A model generated the notes under the pieces. The model saw only the letters and a list, made by a program, of their open reading frames with translations, ran no database searches and had not been told where the DNA came from. DNA of 64,000 bases. Origin: Helianthus annuus (lineage: Eukaryota > Streptophyta > Magnoliopsida > Asterales > Asteraceae). The DNA is taken from assembly GCF_002127325.2 (NCBI RefSeq), contig NC_035443.2, forward strand, positions 148,132,415 through 148,196,414. The letters run 5' to 3'. Positions 35,201-46,394 of this stretch are shown in pieces; the stretch's first letter is position 1; each line of letters starts with the position of its first letter. The position numbers and the translations under genes were made by a program.

Positions 35201-38046
35201 GGTTTGAAATCTTACCATTTTCATCCAACTCGTTAACTCCATCCATTTTTAACATTAAGTCAGGGGTAATTTCGTCTTTTTAGACATTTTTTGTGATGAT
35301 CAAAGGGTTTGGGTGGGGAGAAAGTCAATAGATGTGGATCTTTATTTCTTATAGTGTTTTTATTTTAATAAAAAATGTCTAAAAAGACGGAAATGCATCT
35401 CATTTAACGGAGAAAAATGGATGGAGTTAACAAGTCGGATGAAAATGGCAAGATATCAAACCTTTTGGATCCAGATGCGGAAAAACAAACCTTTGGACGA
35501 AAGTCGTAAAAGTGGTCAAACCTCAGGGACGAAAATGGCATTTTACTCTAAAAAGCACCAGCATTCGATTAAAAAATCATTCATCTAGTTAGAACTAATC
35601 TAACGCCAACTAACCACAAATATTTAGACAACGTTTACACAACTTTATCTAGTACTCTCTACTCTCAATAATTACTTTGGAATAAATAGCAATATAATAT
35701 ACAGATTGATCCCCTAATATTGCCAAACAAAGTTGCAATTGTGAAATTAAGAAGAAAAAAACCTGCTCACGCATTTCCTCCACTGAACGTAATCCAAGCA
35801 TGCCTCGTTCTCTACAATCTTCACGAAGTTCTTCTTCAGAAAGAGCATCCACACCACCCTCTGCCTGAATCATCTTATCATCATTCTTTATCCTACATAC
35901 AAAGATGACATATATAGTAATGTAACGACAGCCAACATCCCAACAATATTAAATATGGTAAATACAATATACCATTGTAATCTTTTGCGCAGCATGTATC
36001 GCAAGTACGCGTCTGTTCCATAAGGTTGGATTCCCATATACTTGCACATGTTCACTAAACGAGGCCTAATAACAGCACAGTTTCAACAAGTTAGTATCAA
36101 CAATGATAGCATACTCAAGTAACAATGCTGAACAAATGACTGAAACCCGACCTGCTGATATTATCAAGGGTAAGTTCGTCATTGAACAACTTTGCGAATC
36201 CCAAAATTTCCTCATTGGCAACAGAAGCACCTTTTCTGACCTGTATATGAGTTTGTATATGAAGCATATTTCGAACGGAAACTATATATACAGACAGCTA
36301 TTGAAGTATTGAACTGTCATCGAGCTTGCCTTGTTCAAAAAGTCATCAAGATCTTCTGCGGTTTTCTTGACTTCTCCACTCCTCGTATTTTGGACCTCTT
36401 TGGCCATCTCTTTAACTGTATCCTGAAGAAACTTGGCGTATTCTATTCTTGCATTCAACTTCCTTTTCAGTGCTTCCTACAGGTAACCGTAATCAGGCCA
36501 ATTGAACATTAGGACTACCCATTGATAGGCCGGTAAATGAACCGAACGTTCATGAACTGTTCGTGAACTTGTTCGACGGGATGTTCGTTTATTAACATTT
36601 GTTTATGTCCGTCCGTTTAAGCTTGTTCTTTATGTTCGTTTCAATTTAAATACATAAGTAGTTATATTTATACGAATATCAAACATAAAAGGAATTTTCT
36701 AACTACTCACATAAATATAACCAATTGGTAATTGGCTTTCTAGTAATAAAAATGACTTTTCCCATGGAATTTATCGTAGTTAATCACTAATTTATAGAAA
36801 AAATTACTTTATGTTCGTTTATGTTTAGTCAATTATGTTCATTTATGTTTGTTCAATTGTATTGGTTATTGTTTGTAGAGATATGTTTGTTTATGTTTGT
36901 TTACGAACTGTTTATTTAGGTTTTTAACAAACGAACGTAAACGAACACAATGTGACAAAAAAATATGTTCGATTATATTTTCGTGTTCGTTCGGTTCATA
37001 TACAGGCATACCCATTGAGAAATGGAATTAACATAATGTGACAAACTAATGTTTAGAATACTGTCTGAACTAGCACCTGTTCTTTCATCTTGTCCTGAAA
37101 GGTAGAAGGCAACATATTGGGGAAGAGTTTCAAGAATACGGGCAGCAAAAATTCCATAAACGGAACAATAATGAAAACCGCAACAGGAACTAGCCGAAAG
37201 ATATCTGCAGTGGTACGTGTCAGTTGTTGTCTCTCTCTCCTAGAAAGACTCTTTCCGCCAGCAAGCTTAAGAAGCAATCTAGAACTGATTTTCACATCAA
37301 CACCAAGAAGCTTGATACCCAACCAGTAATGCTTCAGGGTATCGACAAATTCATTTTTCCAGTGAACGAGTTTCTTAGCCCAATCTTCCCTAAATTAAAC
37401 ACCACAAACAAAAGTATGAAACGGAGATTAACCGTTGGCTTAATTCAGATTAAAAAATAACCTGAAACCATATATCCAACCTGCTCATAGAAGCGACAGC
37501 TCGTAGAGCTGGACCAATCCCCAACAGCATTGCCCAAGTTCTTTTCAAAATGGAACTAGCCGGCTTCTGAGACTCACTCCCCAGTTTGGCTTTAACTTTT
37601 GCTTTCGCGCTCGTTAAACCTTCAACAGCTTGATCACATTCCTCGGGAGACGCTTCCTTCCGCTTCTTAGCAACTTGTTCTTTATCCTCCTCATCACTAC
37701 TCAAATTCGGTTTAGGTGCTGTGGCCATTGTACCAAAACTTGAACATTGAAATACCAAATTAACCCTCGTGGGTAACGTATTCCCCAATGTTCCATGTCT
37801 GGTAAGCGTATGAAAGTTTTGAGTCCTAAACAATCCTAGTGCAGATAAGTTCTTAAAATCCTCATCCCTTGTAAAGTATGCGTTGTTATATTTAGTGTTA
37901 TTTGGAACCGAGCTTGAAGAGCTAGAAGCACACGAGTCAGAGTATGTGGCAGCTATCCCATGGCTCAGACCTTGAACTGAGCGACCCGAAATACAGAAAT
38001 AATCCGAAAGAACACGCCTCCGTCTCAATATTGCTCTAGAAGCCAT
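29283..38046 (-). CDS. LETM1: LETM1-like mitochondrial cation/proton exchanger, 14 exons
   Basis: Exons (minus strand, 5' to 3'): 38046-37481, 37389-37077, 36476-36330, 36240-36152, 36065-35973, 35892-35763, 34837-34773, 34226-34052, 33245-33051, 32922-32875, 31903-31769, 31501-31419, 30895-30780, 29341-29283. They sum to 2214 nt, 737 codons plus stop, with all phases consistent. Splice sites are GT-AG except the GC donor after exon 3. The N-terminus MASRAILRRRRVLSDYF is Arg-rich like a mitochondrial presequence. A membrane segment lies at about residues 255-278 (VPVAVFIIVPFMEFLLPVF), then the ribosome-binding-like LETM1 domain (GFAKLFNDELTLDNISR, RERGMLGL, LNHSVPSSLLILSR), a coiled coil, and an EF-hand loop DRDYDGKVTPEE at 679-690. 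The family acts in the inner mitochondrial membrane in K+/H+ balance and, in plants, supports mitochondrial translation. The start is the first ATG in frame with the presequence. Confidence 0.93.
29780..30678 (+). mobile_element. Helitron in the last LETM1 intron
   Basis: The 3' end has a perfect hairpin CCCGCCGCATTGCGGCGGG (30648-30666) and CTAG at 30675-30678 followed by T. Upstream, words such as CGCAACGTGCGTGTGTGG and AACCCAAAACTTTT recur between 29800 and 30600, typical of non-autonomous Helitron interiors. The 5' TC end was not found, so the left boundary is a guess. Confidence 0.6.
32220..32790. repeat. MITE-like repeat in LETM1 intron 10
   Basis: Dense GTTCGTTTGTGTTCG and CGAACACGAACA words in both orientations fold on themselves. 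The right end CGTTTGCAGCCCTAGCC looks like a terminal repeat. The element at 36526-37009 is built of the same words. Left boundary unclear. Confidence 0.5.
33475..33833. mobile_element. MITE in LETM1 intron 8
   Basis: Inverted ends CATAGTTGTTAATAG and CTATTAACAACTATG enclose a segment rich in TAGCGATAGCG. Flanks ATACAACC and ATACAGTC could be a diverged 8-bp duplication. Confidence 0.75.
35116..35548. mobile_element. MULE-type MITE in LETM1 intron 6
   Basis: Inverted ends GAGTAAAATG(T/C)CATTTTCGTCC extend inward for over 100 bp. Flanking 9-mers TATAAAACA and TAAAAAGCA are similar, not identical. The end style matches the MITEs at 23640 and 62636. Confidence 0.75.
36526..37009. mobile_element. 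MULE-type MITE in LETM1 intron 2
   Basis: A 484-bp element with a perfect 9-bp duplication ACCCATTGA (36517-36525 and 37010-37018). Inverted ends share ATGAACCGAACG. Interior words are GTTCGTTTATG-like. The 9-bp duplication supports a Mutator-like origin. Confidence 0.85.
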
Positions 38047-38049
38047 CAA

Positions 38050-38700
38050 AATACCCTAACTAACAAAACAAAACCTACAACAAGAAGCACTATATCAAAA
38101 TACTAATTAATCATAACCACTGCACCATTACACTATCAACAAATCTAATTGAAAATCTATTGAAACAAGACATCAGAATAATAAAACTAACCGCAATCTT
38201 CACGTAAAAATTGCAGGCCTATATCATCCAATTGAAAACCTGCAACCTGCAAATAACAGCGAAAAGCAACATCGAGAACGAAGATATCATTATCCAAACG
38301 ATTCATGAAATAAAACACAAAATCAGAAGTGAAATTAGGCGAAAATTCAACAAAATGATGTTACAAAATGTCTGTAAACACGATTATACAGCTACGTAGA
38401 CAGATTAACTGAAGATTATAGAACCTAAACTGGAAGAACACGTAAAACACCCTAACTAACAATACAAAACCTACAACAAGAAGCTCTAATATCAAAACAC
38501 TAATTAATCAAAACCACTACACCATTACAAATCTATTGAAACAAAACATCATAATAAGAAAACGAACCGCAATATTCACGTAATTATTGCGGCGTATATC
38601 ATCCAATTGATCAGCTGCAACCTGCAAATAACAGCGAAAATCAACATCGAGAATGAACACAACATTATCTATACGAATTTATTGAATAATTAGATGTGAA
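38050..38700. repeat. Tandem duplication in the LETM1 5' leader
   Basis: 38050-38300 and about 38447-38690 are diverged direct copies (shared words CCTAACTAACAA, CCTACAACAAGAAGC, ACCTGCAAATAACAGCG). The first copy abuts the start codon. On the minus strand each copy has an acceptor-like TTATTTGCAG, and the first also a TTCTTGTTGTAG about 25 nt before the ATG and a donor-like GCGGTTAGTTTTA, so a 5' UTR intron is likely. Confidence 0.7.
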
Positions 38701-38860
38701 CATGAATATATGGTTATGTGTGCAAATAGATTGAAGATTGCGGAGACCTAAATTGAAAGAAGGTATAAAAGGAGTGAAATAGTGTAAGTTTATAAGCAGG
38801 TTGAATGACTTACAGTGTGGTTTATGGAAGCAAGAAGAAGAAGAAAATGGTGAATGAAGG

Positions 38861-38870
38861 TTATAAATAG
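38861..38870 (-). promoter_or_regulatory. Likely LETM1 TATA box
   Basis: CTATTTATAA on the minus strand, followed by A/C-poor GAAG/CTTC-rich sequence; transcription would start near 38830, upstream of the duplicated leader. The distance to the ATG is about 800 bp, so 5' UTR splicing is assumed. Confidence 0.45.
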
Positions 38871-39001
38871 TGACTAGGGGTTACTTTGGGGTTTTACACT
38901 TTTATAGGGTTGCCCCCTGGGCAAGAAATAAATTAACAATAATAATCTTCAATGTGTGATAAATCACTAAATAACTAACTGGTTACGTTATGTGTTATCA
39001 A

Positions 39002-39844
39002 CTAGTTCATGCTCTGCCTGCGTTGTGGGGCGATGGCCGAATAGTTCTCAATCAATTAAAAAAACACTGCTATAATTTTGCTAGGAAAAAACAAAAACGA
39101 TGAGAAGACTGTAATTTTGAGCTCAGGGCAAAACTGTAATTTTTCAGGACTAATGAGCGCGTGTTAGGCAGCTCCTTTAGACGAAAAAAATTAATTCGAG
39201 TCAATCAATTAAAACAAAAAACTTTTATAGTTTTGCTAGAAAAATAAAACCGATGGGAAAAACGTAACTTTGAACTGAGGGGGAAATCATAATTTTGTTT
39301 CAGGGATAAAATCGTAAATTAAATGGACCAATGGGGTTGAGGGCAAAATCGTAACTTGGCTGTGTGAGAAAAAAACTAATGGCAAAACTGTAAATTTAAA
39401 CGGGGCAAAATCGTAATTTTGAATCGAGGGCAAAATTGAAATTTTTAGCTGGGAACAAAAGCTTAAATTTATTTTTAAATGGGGGTAAAAACATAATTTT
39501 GAACAGATGACAAAATCGTTATTATAAGGGAAAAAACCTAATGGCAAAACTGTAAATTTAAACGGGGCAAAATCATAATGTTGAACCGAGGGAAAAAATG
39601 AAAATTTTTAGCTGGGAGTAAAAGTGTAAATTTATTTTTAAATGAGGGTAAAAGCATAATTTTCAACTGATTGTAAAATCGTAATTTTAAAACGGGATAA
39701 AATCGTAAATTTGTTGGTCCAATATATAAATACAAACGGGAAAAAATCGTAATTTAGCGAAAAAAAAATGGGTGACAGGTGGCCGCCCATGTCAACCAAT
39801 AAGATGAAAGCACTATTGGCGTCGTTTGTTTTTGTTATAGTAGA
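39002..39844 (-). mobile_element. Non-autonomous Helitron
   Basis: On the minus strand it starts TCTACTATAACAAAAACAAA after an A and ends with a GC-rich hairpin (CCCCACAACGCAGGCAGAGC, imperfect) then ATGAACTAG and T. The interior repeats GGCAAAATCGTAATTTT-type words as in 3801-4959. It lies about 130 bp upstream of the proposed LETM1 TATA box. Confidence 0.78.
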
Positions 39845-40319
39845 TAATTCTATGTGTCAATATGTTGCTTCCAACTTTTCTTATTTCACTTGTTCGTATT
39901 CAGTTTTAAAAAGTTACTTAACGTACTTTTACTTATACGTAATTTTTATCGTATTTTATTTTAAGATATTGTTTTATAATTCTTAAATCTTTATTATTAA
40001 GGGTGTGTTTGGTTCGCATGAATGTAAGAGAGTTAGAATCTAAATTATATCCCTTAAGATGTTTGGTTGATAGAATTTGTTAGAATTGGAATCTCGATTC
40101 TAATCTTTAGGGTGAGACGGGTGGTCAACTCTTGAGGAGAGGTAAACTCTCCACCCACCCAATCACATCTTGTCATGTCAATTTCTGTCTCTAAGTCCCC
40201 TCTTGCACTAAAACATAAGGGGTAGTCACCTCTCTTAAACCTCTCTTGATGAGAGGTAAACTATTTTTTTTTAAATATAAAAAACAAAAAAAAATTGTGA
40301 TTGGTTGAAAAGAGTGAGC

Positions 40320-43158
40320 TGTCACACCCCAACCGATGGCGGAATCATCGGGGCGCGGCACTGAGCGAAACAGATTGTTCAGAAGTTTCCATAACAACTA
40401 TTTATATAATCTAGTTAAAGATACGTCCCATACCGTATCCCGAATAAACAAACATGTCATTACAGATAATCATCCAAACAAGAAATTCCGTTCCGACAAC
40501 TCAGATTCAAATATTATTACAGCAATTGTTTATCTCCTTCTAGACCCCTATTCTGTTGACTTTCTGGCTGTAATGCCAGAGGACAAGATCTACAGACAAC
40601 TATGTCCCAGACGCTTGTTCTCGGCAGACAACTATTTGTTGGAGGCTTCTAGAAACTTATTCTAGCATCGCTTTCCTAGCAAATAAGCATCCTAATTACC
40701 TGTCACATACGTTAAAATAAAGTCAATACATAAAATGTAAAGGTGAGCATACAAGTTTGATAATAGCATATAGAGTTCGAATAGTTTACGCATAACCAGC
40801 ACGTACACAGAGGAAAACGAAGCATGTCAATTATCGACATGGACCTATCGATACCAATGACTGCGGGTTGACCGTCCGAGACGGTTCGCAATACATGATT
40901 ACCACCGTAATCCATGCAAGTAATTGTCCTTAACAACCCCCGTGTGAACGGGTGCTTAGTCCAAACTATAGTACTACGTCGTTAAGGCAGGTAGACAGCA
41001 TTCCACGTGTAAACACAATCAACAAGCATTCATTAAGTCACGTAATACATGCATATTGGTTAGTGCTCAAATTGTTTGAATAGTGTGTTCGATTGTGATT
41101 TTGATAAGTAACGTACGTAACACCCAAAAGTGCTAAAGCAAAAAGGGTTCGAGTATACTCATAGTGATTGATTATGGATTGAAGGGAGCGCTGAGAGTAG
41201 GGTTAGCCTGAATAGTTCGATAGCACAACAATGAGTAAAGTGGAAAATAAGACAAGTGTGAATGGATTGAATAGGCTGGTCGATCGAACGGTAGGTTCGA
41301 TCGAACGGTCTGTTCGATCGGCTGGTATATCCGATTGGACAATCCTGTTCGATCCTCCGGTAGGCTCGATCGGCTGGGCCATTCGAGTGGATTGTTTCTT
41401 CCTCTGGTGTGTTTGTGTTTAAGGATTTGAACTTTTGAAGTTTTCGTTGTAGTATATGAGAACACAAAAATGTCCTTACCTTTCAGGTCGATCGATCGAA
41501 CGGTCCGTTCGATCGGCCGGCTTAATCGATCGGCTGGGAACTTTTGAAGTGGTTCTCAACAAAATGTCGCTCGATCGAACAGTCTGTTCGATCGGCTGGC
41601 ATTCCCTACTACGAACGAGTTGTGAAAACGATTAAGTGTTGAAGCATAGTATCTCATGATCCGAAGAGTAATGTTTACCAATCGAGTAGCGTATTCGATC
41701 GAACATCACTTCGTTAATAGTATACTTCGTGAAAATTGAAAAGTGAGACGCCATGTGCTAGCCGATCGGCTGGCCCGGTCGATCGGCTGGCATGTCCGAT
41801 CGGCTGGGCTGTTCGAACAGCCTAGCCGTTCGGCCAGCAAGTCTGACCTGGTCAGCCTTTCGTCTAACTCTTGGCTGTTTAATTACTTGTCGTCATATCG
41901 AGGTAGTCTGATAACGAGTTGAACTATGATATCCTTCGTTCCTACTCGCTTCTTCGGCTTGGACAGGAATCACCCAAGTCCGGCCGGTGAACGGTTCGGA
42001 GCGTCGGTTTAGAGTTTAACCCGAAATCGGTGAACCTTGTTCATAGAACCCGAATCTTGAACCTCCTAACTGTTAGAATGATTAGTTAGCCGGTTCAAGC
42101 TCCGTTTCTACCGGTTTTAAGGTTTCGAGTGTAAAGGTTGAAGAATGTTGGAAACTATCCATAAAAATGTTAAGATTTGTAAGAATCTTAGTTTGTTTAT
42201 GTGGAAATCGGTCAGATCTAAGGTATTCACGGTTGAATGAGGCCAAAGTTTGGTGTTCTTGAAGAACACTATGATGACATCACTCAAGAACACTTAGATC
42301 TTGGTGATTTCATTGTTGGAAATCGAGTTTTGAAAGATAGAAAGGTGTAGAATCATGCAATGATAAAAAACGTACAAGAATTAGAGTGAAAACTTACCGG
42401 AGTTGAGAGAAATCTGAGAAAAGGTGAAGAAGAAAGCTGGTTCGGTCAGAGCTTTCCAAAAATGGAAAGTGTGACAATGACAGCCCTATTTATAGGCTCC
42501 AAAAGGGGAAAGTGGCAGCCGATCGGCCAGGAACTCAGATCGAATGGGCTGCTCGATCGGCTAGGAAGATGCTAGCCGATCGGCTGGCCTGTTCGATCAG
42601 GATGCCTCCTGTTCGATCCGCGACCCACTTTGGGTATTTTGCGACGATTTTTGATGTTTCGATTTCGATGAACGATGATACGAATACGATAGAGTTCCTA
42701 GTCAAATTACTTTCAGTTCCAACTACTATATCTAACATACAATCTTCTATAAGTCACGTTTCGATGTCGGTTTCGATTGAGTTCGATTGCTTTTCGAGTT
42801 TCGATTCGATTTTCGATTGATTCGCTTGAATACCACACCAAACATATAAATAAACACGCACAAGTAACACGTAAGGCACACACACACGTAATACAATACC
42901 AAGGTTCACATAATTCGAGTCTCGAGTTTGATTGATGAATCGATTAGCTTGATTATTGATTGATTAACTTTATCGCATTGTTACTTCCTACTATTCACAG
43001 TCGTAAATCGGTCGTATTGATTAAACATTCGGTCATTTCATTTGTACAACACTTACTCCACATAATACAAAAGTAAAAAGAACATTAACAGTCAAAGAAG
43101 TCAAAGTTGACTTGGACTTTGACTTTGACTTTGACATTCGAAAACACGGGGTGTTACA
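40320..43158 (-). repeat. 3' LTR of the Gypsy chromovirus
   Basis: 2839 bp, from TGTCACACCCCAACCG at the left to CACGGGGTGTTACA at the right. Contains many CGATCG palindromes (41280-41840, 42515-42620). A 109-codon open frame at its left end recurs in the other LTR only because the LTR is duplicated. Confidence 0.92.
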
Positions 43159-43172
43159 GCCTCCCCTTGTTT
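43159..43172 (-). other. Polypurine tract of the Gypsy element
   Basis: AAACAAGGGGAGGC on the minus strand directly before the 3' LTR start TGTAACACCCCG. Confidence 0.85.
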
Positions 43173-43246
43173 AGGGAATTTCGTCCCGAAATTAAGTCGA
43201 AGGCTACACAACGCCGTGATTTACCAATTTGATGCTTCAGATCTAT

Positions 43247-43795
43247 TTATTTAAACAACTGCGGGTACTTGGCCTTCATGTCGCTTTCGAGTTCCCAAGT
43301 GAACTCCGCGTCTTGTTTGCCTTCCCATCGGACTTTCACGATCGGGATGCGTGAGCGCCTGAGTTGCTTGGTTTGGCGATCCATGATTTCGACAGGCTTT
43401 TCCACGAAGTGTAACGTTTCGTTGATCTGAAGATCGTCGAGTGGTACGATTAGGTCATGATCAGCAAGGCATTTTCGGAGGTTAGAGACGTGGAAAGTCG
43501 GGTGGACGTTACTGAGTTCCTCCGGTAATTCGAGTGTGTAGGCGACTTTTCCGATTCTTTCCAGAATCCTAAAAGGTCCAACATATCGAGGCGCTAGTTT
43601 CCCTTTCTTGCCGAATCGGACTACACCCTTCCAAGGTGATACCTTTAGGAGTATGTAGTCACCAACTTCAAATTCAAGGGGCTTGCGTCTTTTATCGGCG
43701 TAACTTTTCTGTCTGTTCCGAGCTTTCACCAAGTTGTCTCGAATCTGGTGGATTTTGTCAGTCGTTTCTTGTAGAATCTTGGGACCGGTTAGTTG
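43247..43795 (-). pseudogene. Gypsy integrase C-terminus with chromodomain-like end
   Basis: Downstream part of the integrase, cut off by the solo LTR at 43801. Shows the GPY/F-type region ([33 protein letters not shown]) and a chromodomain-like end ([16 protein letters not shown], then a stop after YPQLFK). Such domains steer chromovirus integration toward particular chromatin. The frame joins that of 46793-47300 across the insertion when one copy of the duplicated TGAGT is discounted. Confidence 0.9.
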
Positions 43796-44170
43796 TGAGT
43801 TGTAACACCCCGAAAACGGGTTTGGTAATTAAACCCCGTTAATACTAAAAGACGGGTAAAGTACCGTTAGTGGTAAAAGTTTACCCGGTGGAATATTAGG
43901 ATTTAAATAATTAATCCTAATAATAAATAAAAATGAATAAAAGCTTTAAAGAAATAAAATGGACAAAAGGCCCGAGTTAACGGGGCCTAAAATAAACTTA
44001 GTCATAAATATTCCCGAACCCGCTAAGTTAACTAGGAATATTAAACCTAGTTAATAAGTGAGAGTATTGTTAAAAATAATTAGGTTGTGACCTAATTAAT
44101 AACTAACTAAACACGAGGGACCAAAGCCGGGTAACTTACAAATGGTTTTATAAACTTAAAAATAGAACAA

Positions 44171-44200
44171 ACACACACACATATGTGTGTGTGCGTGCGT
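44171..44200 (+). repeat. CA/TG hairpin in the solo LTR leader
   Basis: ACACACACACATATGTGTGT is self-complementary and lies about 20 bp after a TATA-like box, so it would sit at the 5' end of an LTR transcript. The same feature is found in the other LTR copies. Confidence 0.8.
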
Positions 44201-46255
44201 GAGAAGCCAGGAGGGAGCTCCATGGAGCAAACCCTAGTTCTTCAACAAAATCTTCAAATTGGAAGATCAAATGAAGGCCAAATTCGGAATTTAATACATA
44301 GAAACGATCACCTAGTCGTGGGGATCGTAAGGTATGTCGAATTTCTAACATTTATGAAGTTGTGAAAATTTGTTAAATTTGCATGATGCGAATTATGCAA
44401 GAATCATAGAGGCTATGGCCAAATTAATGAAGTATGATTGCTTAGGAACAAACCCTAAGTAGAAATTTGAAGTAAAATTGCTAGGATTTGAGTAATTTGG
44501 TGATTTACCACTTTTAGACAAGTGGGTTTTCATTATATAGTGAAGATGATGATGTACACATGTTTAAAAACATCATAGTTGCTAGTAGGAACAAGATACT
44601 TGAACAATTTGCAAGTTTGAGTAATTGATCATAAGTGATAGTGGTGAATTTTGATGTTAATCTTGGTAAAAATAACTAGTTAGGAACTAGTTAGTAAATA
44701 TGTAAAATCATGCACATTAGGTGTTTGTTAAAATGCCTAAATGAGAACTAAGTGTTGATAATGTGCCTAATTGAGTTTTGTGAACTTGATAGTGCAATCA
44801 TATGTGTTAATTGGTGATTTGACTTTTAAATAGTCAAACCGACCATTAATAAGATCGAATGGTAATTGTGATAGAAAATATGTAAGATGGAATAGTCATA
44901 ATTAATGATGACTAATATAACCGTCTTACGAATTATGATGATAGTTTGACGCTTGACAAGCTAGGTGGAGGCTTGGAAAGGAAGCGGGTCAAACGAAGCA
45001 AGAATGGCGGAAAAGCGTAATTCGGATGCAAGGTAAGTATAGCTTACACTAGTCTTAAATTGTGGAATGTTTTCTTATCATATAAATTATGAATGAGATA
45101 TCTAAACAATTGAAATATGATGTTCCGTTGTGTAGTCGAACGGAACAAGAAAAATCAAAGATGATAGAAACCATAATAATGGTTAAAAGAAGTAAATCCA
45201 TAATTTGGTCATATTATGTCGAAAGAAATACACGGTCTATATTTAAAATTTACCGTACGGTGTTAAACGGGAAGAGTCATGTAGAGGAGATGATAATAAA
45301 TATCATTTCGCAAAGATAAATGGTCATTTCGGCCAAACGGGTCAAAAGGTGTAGACAACACCTTTTGACTATATAGACTAATGATTCTTTTGTCGAGTCA
45401 TATGCTTACAGGAATAGATATCCAATGGATATTCGCATCGTTCTTAATTAGCGAATATAAAGCAAGGTATTAAAATCGGGTCTATTTGTTGATCCGAGCC
45501 AGGTACGCATATTTATGTTGTAGCTAAAAGTGATATTTGGTCGAATATTTGGTGAGAGTCCTTCATTGTAAAAGAAGGACCAAAATCGACCAAAACGCCC
45601 TTGTAGGCTAAATTGAACAAACAACCCTTAGAGGTTGTTTGGAAACGGGTCTTATGATTAAACAAAAGTTTAGAACGAGTACGGCTAGTGAAAGATGTAA
45701 TTCTTGGGCCAAAAGACTCCATATGAGTCTTTGCCGTAAAATGATATTTCATGAGGTATAAATTCGGAACACATAGATATCTACTTTAAATCCAACACAC
45801 ATTTAGTTGTGATGGAAGAGTACTAGATAAGAGATATAGGTTACAACGCTAGATTAGAATGAAAGCGAAATTGAGCTTAAAAGTGCTTAAAATATCCTTA
45901 ACGGGTCAAAATAAGCATACTAGTGAAAACGGGTTTAATTTGCGAATAAACCTATGATTAGAACCTAATATGGTATGTCACAATTATTTGATGAAGTGTA
46001 CGAAATATAGGAATCAAATAAATATGCTTGTTTGATAAAATGCATAACCGGGTCAAAAATTGGTATAAAGGGTAATAAGCCGAAGACTTAGAAGTCTTAA
46101 ATTTTGTTAAGCCGAATGTCGGATTTTAACTCCAAATGATGGAGAATCAAATTACAAACACGTAGGAAGAAACGGTAGGCCAAACGGACAAGCGGTTTGA
46201 AAGATACGAAAGATTTCGTGTCAAATTACGGCAGAAATGGAAAACTGGATGCAGG

Positions 46256-46394
46256 GCCCACCGTAAATTACGGTGCCACCGTAATTTACGGTGGAGATGA
46301 AAAGCCTTACGGTGGCCCCCTACTGGTTTACGGTAGGGGCATGTAAAACCAGTGGCCACCGTAAATTACGGTGCCACCGTAATTTACGGTGGAG
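46256..46394. repeat. GC-rich palindrome cassette in the solo LTR
   Basis: CACCGTAAATTACGGTG (46259-46275) and CCACCGTAATTTACGGTGG (46276-46294) are palindromes, and the pair recurs at 46356-46392. It lies about 100-240 nt before the putative acceptor at 46497. Confidence 0.88.

Noticed and set aside
37461..37480. Alternative exon 1 donor CAG/GTTATT at 37461
   Set aside because: It would end in phase 0 and break the frame into exon 2; the donor at 37480 gives the conserved MSREDWAKKL.
40336..40665. 109-codon ORF present twice (also 51999-52328)
   Set aside because: The two copies are the same part of the two LTRs and run antisense to the element; duplication follows from the LTR, not from selection.
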